From NCBI GenBank assembly GCA_027704905.1, contig CM051013.1, positions 8,150,048 through 8,214,047 of the forward strand: DNA of 64,000 bases, given 5' to 3'. Under the pieces are notes generated by a model. That model was given only the letters and a program-made list of their open reading frames with translations, searched no databases and had not been told where the DNA came from. This stretch comes from Muraenolepis orangiensis. Taxonomy: Eukaryota; Chordata; Actinopteri; Gadiformes; Muraenolepididae. Made by a program: the position numbers and the translations under genes. Shown one piece after another: positions 29,693 through 58,900 of the stretch. Every line of letters starts with the position of its first letter. Position 1 is the first letter of the stretch.

Positions 29693-31020
29693 TGCTTATG
29701 TATCTAATGCTTATGTATCTAATGCTTATGTATCTAATGCTTATGTATCTACTGCTTATGTATCTAATGCTTATGTATCTAATGCTTATCTATCTAATGC
29801 TGTGTATCTAATGCTGTGTATCTAATGCTTGTGTATCTAATGCTTGTGTATCTAATGCTTGTGTATCTAATGCTGTGTATCTACTGCTTATGTATCTAAT
29901 GCTGTTTATCGAATGCTTATGTATCTAATGCTTATGTATCTAATGCTGTGTATCTACTGCTTATGTATCTAATGCTGTGTATATATACTAGAGATAACTG
30001 TGATCATGCTTGTATCTAATGCTGTGTATCTACTGCTTATGTATCTAATGCTGTGTATCTACTGCTTATGTATCTACTGCTGTGTATCTACTGCTTATGT
30101 ATCTAATGCTGTGTATATATACTAGAGATAACTTGTGTATCTAATGCTGTTTATCTACTTCTTATGTATCTAAAGCTGTGTGTATACTAGAGATCACTTC
30201 TGTGTATCTACTGCTGTGTATATACTAGAGAGAACTTCTGTGTATCTAATGCTGTGTGTATATACTAGAGATAACTTCTGTGTATCTACTGCTTATGTAT
30301 CTAATGCTGTGTGTATATACTAGAGATAACTTCTGTGTATCTACTGCTTGTGTATCTAATGCTGTGTGTATATACTAGAGATAACTTCTGTGTATCTACT
30401 GCTTATGTATCTAATGCTGTGTGTATATACTAGAGATAACTTCTGTGTCTATGCTGTATCTACTGCTTATGTATCTACTGCTGTGTGTATATACTAGAGA
30501 TAACTTATCTGTATCTAATGCTGTGTATATATACTAGAGAACTTCTGTGTATCTAATGCTGTTCATCTACTGCTTATGTATCTATGTATCTCTATGTATC
30601 TACTCCTTAATGTTGATAACACGCTCTTATCACAGCTACTTAAGCAGGTGACCTAGCAGTACGAAATTGTGTTATTCATCTTGTTAAAATGAATACTTGT
30701 GAACTGCTGTATTTTTATGTTTGCATACCCCAGTGTTATGCTATTGTCTGCTTCAACTAATGTACACCTTGTAAGTCGCTTTGGATAAAAGTGTCTGCCA
30801 AATGCCCTAAATGTAAATGTAAATGTACTGCTGTGTATATACTAGATATAACTTCTGTGTATCTACTGCTTATGTATATAATGCTGTGTGTATATACTAG
30901 AGATAACTTCTGTGTATCTACTGCATATGTATCTAATGCTGTGTATATACTAGAGATAACTTCTGTGTATCTACTGCTTATGTGTCTAATGCTGTGTATG
31001 TACTAGAGCTAACTACTGTG
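29693..31020. repeat. Compound minisatellite TATCTAATGCT / TATACTAGAGATAACTTCTG
   Basis: A first block of 12-15-bp units (TTATGTATCTAATGC) passes into longer units combining GTATATACTAGAGATAAC, TTCTGTGTATCTACTGC and TTATGTATCTAATGCTGTG, repeated about ten times to about 31020. A foreign segment at about 30605-30826 interrupts it. Confidence 0.92.
30605..30826 (+). mobile_element. SINE-like insertion with GTAAGTCGCTTTGGATAAAAG tail
   Basis: The 3' part (30766-30826) is CTTGTAAGTCGCTTTGGATA, AAAGTGTCTGCCAAATGC and (AAATGT)n, a tail typical of teleost SINE/short repeats. It interrupts the minisatellite, so it was inserted after that array formed. The 5' head is not recognisable. Confidence 0.6.
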
Positions 31021-31858
31021 TGTCTTCTTGTTATGTATATAATACCATGGCTACTACTGTGTATCTAATACTAATGTGTCTACTACTAATATATAAATTA
31101 AAGAGCTCTACTAATGCATCTACTACTAATTTGTCAGTTTCTGCAGATCTACAACTAATGTATCTGCTTCTAATGCCTCTACTACAGTCTACTGCAAAAT
31201 GTATCTACTGCTCATGTATCCACTGCTGTGCATCTAATACTATTGTATATATCTATGTGAGAGGACTTTACAAGCTTCTACAGCTTGTTGTTGTGTTTAA
31301 GAGTCTTCAACTCTTTAAAAATTGAAAACACTTGAAAGTGGTTCTACTTGGCTCACGTTTAGCCCGTCAAAACTGTGTGTGTGTGTGGTTGTTGTGGTAT
31401 GATTGTTGAAAATGGTTGTTTTAATGGACTGTCGTAAGTGGGTGGCTAATCTGTTCTGTGTACTGAACAGGAAGCGGAAGACACTAACGTCAGATTCATT
31501 TGTAGTCCAGTGTACATGGCGCTGGACACTACATGTGTGTTGGGCTGTAGTTCACCACAACAACAACAACATGTTTGAAAGCAAATGCAGTGTGGATGCT
31601 AGTAGCTACAACAGATATAACTCTATAACTGGTGTTGATGCTGACCATGTCCATCACAGAGTCTGTTGCCATGGTTTCCTGTCAACTGCCTGGGCGAAGT
31701 TAGCTGGAGAACTTGATACTTGTCTTAAATGTTTATCTATCTTACTCTCTCTATCTGCCTCTCTCTGTCTCTCTCTCAGGAGTTTCATGTCCCAAATGTT
31801 GCCCATGTTTCAGATGTAAAGCGGGGCTGGAGCTGTCCCAGCGGTGGCCCTCGGCACG

Positions 31859-50040
<18,182 letters not shown>

Positions 50041-51649
50041 TGTGAGCCGTGGTCAATGTCTTGTCTTGTCCTGTGTGTGTGTGTTCCTTCCTTCGAATGG
50101 AAACAGAATTCCCCCGCCCTTAACAAAGTGACTTTACTGTTTTAACAGTCACCGCTGTGTGTGTGCGTCACTGTGATATAGGTCAGAGAGAGGGAGGGAG
50201 AGGGGGAGAGAGGGAGAGAGAGAGAGAGTCGGTACACTTAACACAGGTTTTTCAGGTGCTTCCTATGCAGGTAAAGGTGCCTGTGTTTGTATGGTGTCAC
50301 ATGCCATGGGCTGGTAGGGATGTTGTTTTAAAAACCAGAGTCCTAACTCCTAGCCCATAACCACTGGATAACATGCTGTATTCAGCCACGTGTCACTGGA
50401 AGCGTCCTTTTCATGAATGTCTCTTTGGCCTTGACTATGATCTCATTCTCATTTGATTATTCTTATTATCAATTGGAGGTTTCTTACTTTTTGTTGGGTG
50501 CTCACTATAGATTCTAGTGCTATAATACAAGGGCATACTTTTTTTTTAAGCATACTTCGATGCTTAAATATAGGGTGTGTTTATACAGTATATATCATTT
50601 CTATCTATAGATATATCTATATATATATGCCATCAGAGACCAAGCTGTTGATGTACCTCAGTCTAGTTTTGATAGCTTTGAAGCAGTATAATACTTTTAT
50701 CAATATTGAAGATTCACTTAAGAGCCTATAAGTGCTTTTTCAACCTCCTGGCAGATGTTGTGTACATATTTTGGGTAACTGCATTAAAAGTTATCCAAAG
50801 TGCCTAAGTCTGATAACACCACTTTAAACTACTTAATCTGATGTTGACATTTGACTACCATGTTGACACACGGTAATCAAATGTCAACGTCACATAGTAG
50901 TAGTATGAATTCAAAAGTAGTATAAATGGTAGGAGTAACACATTCAATGTAAAAATGAAAAGTAGACTAGTAGATAAATTATTTTTTTTGACCATGCAGG
51001 GTGTCCATTAGTGGAGTAAAACATTGTAAAAATAATATAAATGTATGTAAATGTACATTCAACACATCAGTACATATCATTTACCAGTCACTTTCCTGCT
51101 CTTTTTTTTGTTTGTTTATTTTTATTTATTATGTATATATTATTTGTATTTGTATGGTGTTGTTGTTTTGGAGAGTATCGACCTAATTCATTTGTTATAT
51201 TGTCTATCTGGGTTTTTTTTTATAAAGTGTAGTTTAAAAAAGCCCCCCCCCCCCCCCCCCCGTTACTTAATTCTGGTCATTCTTCAACTCCACCCATCAT
51301 CTTCATCATCTTCTGGAGGCGGCGCGTCATTCTCGTTCCGTTGGCTCTCCTACACGGTGAACCGTTTTGGAGTTGGAGTTAGATGGTTCCCCCCCATTCA
51401 GCCATATCTCTACTCTAAACGTGTCATGGTGGTGATGAGATGAAAGATGATGAAAACACCGCACTATGCCAATTTGGAGTTTTGTTTTAAAAGGGCGTCG
51501 GATATATGCGCGTATTTTCTGTATTTTATGCGCGTTTTTGGCGCCGCTTTCCGAGTCGCCTAACCAAGTTGAACGGTGACATGGATGGATTTAACACGTT
51601 AGACCCCAATATAATATAATATAATATAATATTAATATATCATCTTACG
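50041..51649. other. Intergenic brpf1-il17re
   Basis: About 1.6 kb with no supported gene. It holds a GAGAG tract (50183-50228), AT-rich sequence with TATA runs near 50590-50628, an imperfect inverted repeat (GTTGACATTTGA at about 50843 with TCAAATGTCAAC at about 50877), a poly-C run (51243-51260) and a (ATAAT)n tract at 51609-51640 directly before the il17re start. The last may be part of its AT-rich promoter or leader. Confidence 0.6.
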
Positions 51650-51763
51650 ATGTGTCTTCCTGGCAAAAGTGGTGCTCCTCTGGTCATGTGGTGGTGGTGG
51701 TGCGTCGTGGTGGTGGCGTGGACTGCGCGGCGGGCGCTCGCCGAGGAGCGGCTCAGATGTGAG
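51650..51763 (+). CDS. il17re: il17re exon 1: signal peptide
   Basis: MCLPGKSGAPLVMWWWWC then VVVVAWTARRALAEERLRCE. The WWWWCVVVVAW core and ALA end look like a secretion signal with cleavage after ALA. A second Met at 51686 could also start. Donor GAG|GTGAGT. Confidence 0.75.
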
Positions 51764-54235
51764 GTGAGTTGAGGTCCAGACGCGCTTGTTCTGAGTGATG
51801 GGTGATGGTCACATGGTTTAGATTTTTTGATTTAGTCAGTCACTTTGCTGCTCTTTTGTTTGTTGTTTATTTTTATTGTATATATTATTCTTATTTTTAT
51901 GGTGTTGTTTTTGGAGATGTTTACTGTGGGAGGGAATGGGAGTAAGCAATTCCAATGTACTTGTTACAAATGGCCAATAAAAATATGTTGTATCTTGTAT
52001 CTTGGAGTGTAGAATAATGTAACGTATCATTAGAATAGAATGTAACGTATCATTAGAATAGAATGTAACGTATCATTAGAATAGAATGTAACGTATCATT
52101 AGAATAGAATGTAACGCATCATTAGAATAGAATGTAACGCATCATTAGAATAGAATGTAACGTATCATTAGAATAGAATGTAACGCATCATTAGAATAGA
52201 ATGTAACGCATCATTAGAATAGAATGTAACGCATCATTAGAATAGAATGTAACGTATCATTAGAATAGAATGTAACGCATCATTAGAATAGAATGTAACG
52301 CATCATTAGAATAGAATGTAACGCATCATTAGAATAGAATGTAACGTATCATTAGAATAGAATGTAACGCATCATTAGAATAGAATGTAACGCATCATTG
52401 ACCTATTGGGTCTAATATATAATCTCTCTCTCTCTCTTCAGAGTCCAAGTCAAGAGGGTGAGTTCAAATTGTACTCGAGTGCCTTGATTGTTTTCTTTGG
52501 GCAGTTGCTACCCTGGTGCTGTTAAATATTATGTTAAATATAATATAATATAGATTTTAAATAGTGGACCTCAGAACCTCTAGATTAGATTAGATTGTAA
52601 TGTATTGTCATTGTACAGCACAAGTCCAGTACAGAGAAAATAATTTAGCATCGAACCAGAGTGCAAATGGGGGGGCAGCAGGGGGGTGAGCGGGGGGGGG
52701 GGCAGCAGAGGGGCGTCAGCAGGGGGGGGTGCAGCAGCCGGGGGGTGACAGCAGAGGTGCAGCAGCATGGGGGGAGGGGCAGCAGGGGCAGCAGGGGGGG
52801 GGGGGGGGGGCTGTCTTCGTGGTCCAGAGTTCAGGGAGATGACAGCTGAGGGGAAGAAGCTGTTCCTAAGCCTGCTTGACTTGGAACAGAGGTTTCTATA
52901 GCGCCCCCCGGAGGGGAGGAGGGCCAACAGTCCATGGTTGGGGTGAGAGGGGCCTTCCTCAGACACTGTTTGTGGTGGGTGGTGTTTATTGCAGGGAGGG
53001 GTAGTCCAACGATGTGTTGGGCGGTTTTCACCACCCTCTGAACACCTCCCCATGCTGGTTGTTGGTTTTAAAACGTAGTTAACAGATAAGTAGCAGCTCA
53101 CTTTAAACCCCATACCACATTAAGAACATGTTCCATTGTGGCAAGAAGAAAATACATCACATTTGTTTATTTTTCTCACATGATTACACTAATAAACTGT
53201 ATGTAATGGTAATGGATGCTTTTATATAGCGCTTTACTTTAGGTCATGCCTCACATTCACCCATTCATACACCCATTCACACCACGGAGTCACCATCAAG
53301 GAGACAGCCAGCAGGTCAGGAGCAGTTAGGGTTAGGGTGTCTTGCTCAGGGACACATCGACAGGTTTTGCTCGGAGGAGCCGGGGATCGAACCAGCAACC
53401 GCGACCGCTGAGCTATACTGCCGCCATGTGTGTAACATACAACCTTATTGTAAAGTTGTGTTGTTGTTTTTTGCAGTGGTGGGCAGAGTACTCAACTAAA
53501 TATACTCGAGAGTTGAGCAGAAGATAAGATTAGATTAGATTAAATACACATTTATTGAAATAGAAGACGTACCATTTAGTCGGTAAATTCATTGATTTGG
53601 GGATTTGTTGTTGTGCCATGAACGAAGCTGTTAATATTAATACACCTGTAAAATATTATAGTATATGTTTTTAATAAATGTTTATTTGTGCTTGCTCAGC
53701 TCACACGTGGGACTCTCCTCTGAAGTTCTCCTCCTCCACGGAGGACGGGCAATTGTGTTTCAGTGTGAACATTTGGCTTAGACCCGAAGGTACGTCTTCC
53801 AATAAATCAACGTTTTTCTTTAAGAAATGTTTTTGTTTTTAACTATTATTGGGTCTCTCTCTCGCTTTCTTTTAGACTTTTCCCATAAAGCCGATAAAAT
53901 TATTATCTCTGCCGAACCCAGAAATATTCATATATCCATCAAGAAAATCAAGATACAAGACTTACAAATACTTAAGGTTGGTAATTATCGTTTGCTCTTG
54001 TCAATGGAAAATCAAGTGAAGTGATTCACTTAAGAAATAAAAAATAAATAAAAAGTGAAGTCATTGTTTTATGGATTGTAAAATAATTCCAGCCATGTAT
54101 TATTTTCCCTCGCTTTCAGTGGAAGGTAAAAAGTTTACCAGTTCGTAACGGCAGATGTCACTCACATGTCAGCAACAACCTCACAACGGTGAAAACCCTT
54201 TTCCAAGTCCTCACGCTCAAATTCCAGTGAATTGG

Positions 54236-54268
<33 letters not shown>

Positions 54269-55853
54269 TGTGGGTGTTCCGCTCTGCAGTGGAGGCTGGT
54301 GTATAAATGTGTGCCCGCTGAGGCAGGCCAACCTGTGTGGGCGTCCTTCGAGGGTTCCACGAGACACACGGAATCTTACACCCTGCCAGGTACACATTGT
54401 CACAGCACCTATTGTTCACTGTTACCGTCAGGCAGGCGATACCGCAGTATCAAGTGCCACACAAATAGACTCAGAGATAGCTTCCACAGTCAGGCCATCA
54501 GGCTGCTGAACAAGGGCATATAGCATATAACAATGTATATTTTATTACATTGATTTATATATACATATTGCTCTTTTTCTGTGCCGATATATTGCATTTT
54601 ATAAATTGCATTTTTATTTTATTTTTAACTTTATTTTGTCTGTCGTTGGGTATTGCACATAAGATTTTCACACCACTGCTTTATACTTGTGTAAACTGTG
54701 AAGTGACAATAAACTTGACTTGACTATTGTTGCTCTGTCTGTCTTTCCTGTCAACCCTCCCCTCCCTCCCCCCTCCTTCGCCCCCCTCCCCCCTCTCTCC
54801 CTCTCTCCTTCCCTCTCTCCCTCCCTCCCTCACTCCCTTAACATGCGTGTGACTGTCCCCTTTCACTCCACCCTGAGGGAGGAGGAGATGGAGAGGTGTT
54901 CTGATATCTTATCATTGTCTTCCTGATATACGTTGTGTGTCCTGGGGGTCCAACTCAGATCCGGTGCCTGAGTTCCATCTGTCTGTTGGTCCGGACTCCA
55001 GAAGCCTCAATGTGACCCTGAGACCCGGACGTCAGGTCCGCACCATGCTGTGCTACCGAATGAATAAGGAGCTGTGCAAACCTGACAATTCACAATTCAC
55101 TGTAAGTTTGTTATGATTAGGATTATTATTATTCAGAGTATCTGTGGATACCTATTGTTTGTCTCTGCCTTCTTCTTCTTCTTCTTCTTCTTCTTATTTG
55201 TAATTAGAAATGCCCGTATCTCAGCCTGTGACAGGTCAAAAGTTAAGCAATGTGTCCCACATATTTGTATTCCTGGTAAATAGCTCTCTAAAAAGTTTCG
55301 TACAACTTCGCCCATAGGTGGAACTAGAATTCACGGTCAGACAAAAATGATCTGATTTCTCTGTACAGTGAAAGATCTCGGAAAAACTCTAAAAATCTTC
55401 TTCTAAAGAGCCACTCACCCAAAAGAAGAAACCTTAGGTACAGATGCTCTAGGTGCTGATCTCATCTAAAGAGCGATAAAGATTGTTAAGTTATTTATTA
55501 ATATTAATAATAATAATTGTAATAATTCTAATACCATTTATAATATTGTGTGTGCGTGAGTTGATGTGATTGATGTTTTGCAATCAATGTGTTTTATATC
55601 AATGTGTACCAATCCTTTAGATAGACCCAGCCAAATCTCTGTCTGTGACGCTGAACGTGTCGTACCTGCTGCCCTGTGTCTGTGTACAGGTGAGCTTCAG
55701 TTCAACTAAAGCATTTGTGTTGTTTTTCAAATCTCAGTGAATATAATCTGTTTCTGTGTGTGTGTTTGTGTCTCTGTGGACAGGTGTACTACACACACCC
55801 GGACGCCAAGCGAGTCACAGAATGTCCTTTCACAAACCTTTCTCTGGACGGTG

Positions 55854-55893
<40 letters not shown>

Positions 55894-55896
55894 ACA

Positions 55897-55958
<62 letters not shown>

Positions 55959-58900
55959 TCGTCGTGCAAGACATTGTCCAAAGAAAAACCAAGGAATTCA
56001 CTCAAGGCTCTACTGCAACACCGTCGATGGAGATAGGGGCGTGCTCTCCTCTCTGCTTCCTGTAGTCCACGATCAGCTCCTTGGTCTTCTTGACGTTGAG
56101 GGCGAGGCTGTTCTCCTGGCACCACTGCTCCAGTGATCCAACCTCCTCCCTGTAGGCTGTCTTGTCGTCACTGGCGATCAGGCCCATCACTGTCGTGTCG
56201 TCAGCAAACTTGATCCAGTATCCAGCTGCACGTGGATGGGGGCACGCCTAGACCTCTAAGCTTGGTGTCGAGCTTGGCAGGAACTACAGCAAACAGCATT
56301 CACACATAATAGTTCTCTCCCTCCAGGTGGGAAAGGGCAGTGTGGAGGGCCATGGCAATTGCGTCGTCCGTGGATCTGTTTTGATGATATGCAAATTGCC
56401 ATGGGTCCAGCGTGGCAGGTAACACGGAGCAAATAAAGTCCTTGACCAACCTCTCACCTTTCACGTCTAACCGAGCAAAAAAAGTATCTAACTCTCCTGG
56501 GAGGGAAGTAGAGGAGTTCTCTACACAACTGGTTCTCCCTCGTTATCGTCTGTAACCCCTGCCACATACCCCTCGCATTGTGGCTCTTGAATCCACTCTG
56601 ACCTTGTACTCCCGCTTGGCAGTGACGATGGTCTTACGGAGGTCGTAGCGGGCTCTCGTATATTCCTCCATATTCCCGGAGCCAAAGGCGGCGTTACGTG
56701 CGTGGAGGGCAGCGCGAACATCGCCGTTAATCCAAGGTTTCTGGTTGGGATATATCCAAACCGACTTGGTCGGAACAACATCATCTATGCACTTCTTGAT
56801 GAACCCGGTGACCGAGGACGCGTACTCGTTGATGTTATTGTCCGAGGCAACCCGGAACATGTCTCAGTCAGCGCGATCAAAACAATCCTGTAGCATAGCA
56901 GAGTCTGATTGGTCCGACCAGCATTGAACCTCCCTCACAGCGATTGGTTGCTGCTTCAGTCTCTGCCTGTAGGCGGGGAGTAGCTGGATAGCGCGGTGGT
57001 CTGATTTGCCGAACGGTGGGCGGAGGAGGGCCTTGTAGCCATCACGGTAGGGTGTGTAGCAGTGGTCGAGGATCCTCTCACCCCGTGTGTTGCTCATTAT
57101 GTGTTGGTAGAACTTCGGGAGAACTTTCTTCAGGTTCGCCTTGTTGAAGTCCCCCGCCACGATGAAAGCAGCCTCAGGGTGTGCGGACTCCTGTTCGCTC
57201 ATTGCCCCATACAGTTCCTTCAGCGCTGTGTCTGTGTTGGCTTGTGGGGGAATGTAAACAGCGGTCACGGTTACCCCTGTAAACTCCCGAGGTAGCCAGA
57301 ATGGACGGCACATAAGCATCAGGTACTCCGTGATCTTTACCGGAGAGAGCCTTCGTTCTGTCTGCCCGGTGGAGGTAAAATCCCGTCGGCTCGATAGCTG
57401 CGTCGGTAACCCCCTCCGACATCCATGTCTCCGTAAGGCAGATGATACAGTTGTCCTTAGTTTCCCGATGGAATTGAATATGAGCCTGTAGCTCGCTAAA
57501 CTTATTGTCCAGAGACTGTACATTAGCCAGCTTGCGTGTAATCGTGCCCAAGATGGTCGGAGATAATCCAGCTGTGACTTTGGGCGGGATGTCCGAGTCG
57601 AAATAATGAAAAAACTCCGGTAGGCGGCGAGCGACTGTCGATCTAATCTCCAGAAGTGTGCAAAAGTCATAAGTGAACGTGCTGCTAACTTTCTGTGCAA
57701 GGATAGTCGCGTTGAAAATAATAAATAACAAAAAACTGCGTCGTTGTGCGGGAGCTTGCAACACGGCAGCCATCACGTACGGCGCCATCTACTCTACATG
57801 ACAGAATGGCGAGTACCATGTCCACACAGACAAATCAGGCAGAAGCGTATTCGAGGTCGGGCAGAGGATCGTGAACCAGGCAGGGCAGGTAGATCAGGGA
57901 CAGGCTGGGTCTGATTGGTAATGTGCCGCAGCTGCGGGAAAAACTACAAGGGGCTTGGTTATCCGGTAGGGTGTAGTGGAAACACAACTGGAATGCAGAT
58001 GCAGTGGAAGCGTGGTGACACGAATGCAGAACGTTATGAGGGAGCATGGCTATCTGGTAGAGTGCAGTGGAAGCGTGGACTGTGACAAAACTCCCTCCTC
58101 CTTAAGGGACAGCTCCTGATGTCCTACACTGGGTTGGGTGGGTGGCAGGGGCCTGGAGGAGGGTAGGTATTCGTCCATGAGACGTCCATGTCTATCTCCT
58201 CCTCGGGTTTCTGGAATATCTCACCCTCGTACGAGAATGGCTCCTCCTTGTCCTCATTGGAGGAGTCGGACAAACAAGAAAGGGATTCTTCATGGTGGCG
58301 CCACCTGCAGGAACGGTCAACCTGGACATCTGGTCAGGATGGCATAGATGGAATAGCCTGATGAGGCGGTCGTCCAGAATATGTCGAGCCACAAACTCTC
58401 CTCTGGGCCGTACCCCTGCCAGTCGACCAGGTTCTGGAGGCCTCTACCATGGCGGCGGGAACACAGCATGCGGCCGAGTATACAGGGTTACCATTGATGA
58501 CTTATGGTGGCAGTGGAGGTGGAGCAGCTGGGACCAATGGACTCACCCGAACTGGCTTCACCCTGGAGAAGTGAAAGGTTGGGTGAATTTGCATGGATGC
58601 CACAGGGTTAACGATCTTAAGGAACCCATGAACCTAGGTGCCAACTTTCCGGACTCCATCCTTAGGGGTATGTCCCAGGTGGAAAGCCATACCTTCTGGC
58701 CCGACTGGTAGATTAGGGCCTTGTTGTGACGGTGGTTGGCGGTCGTGGCATATCCGTTGGCTGACCAGAGGAGAGAGATCCTGTCCTGAGAAAAGGTCTG
58801 ATGGCAGCGGCGGATGAAGGTCTGGACAGACGTAGGCACACTGGAAGGGGGGTAATCCAGTGGCAGAACTGACCGGGGTGTTATCCGCGTACTCCACCCA

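Larger units (their letters stand above)
29314..31779 (+). other. brpf1 intron 1 (putative), minisatellite-rich
   Basis: Contains TA/CATATG runs (29535-29605), then a compound minisatellite 29693-31020 interrupted by a SINE-like insertion. From about 31380 to 31779 the sequence is unique, with a pyrimidine-rich acceptor tract. Confidence 0.5.

Noticed and set aside
56002..57788. Endonuclease/reverse transcriptase frames as host genes
   Set aside because: They match LINE ORF2, are broken and lack the central RT region.
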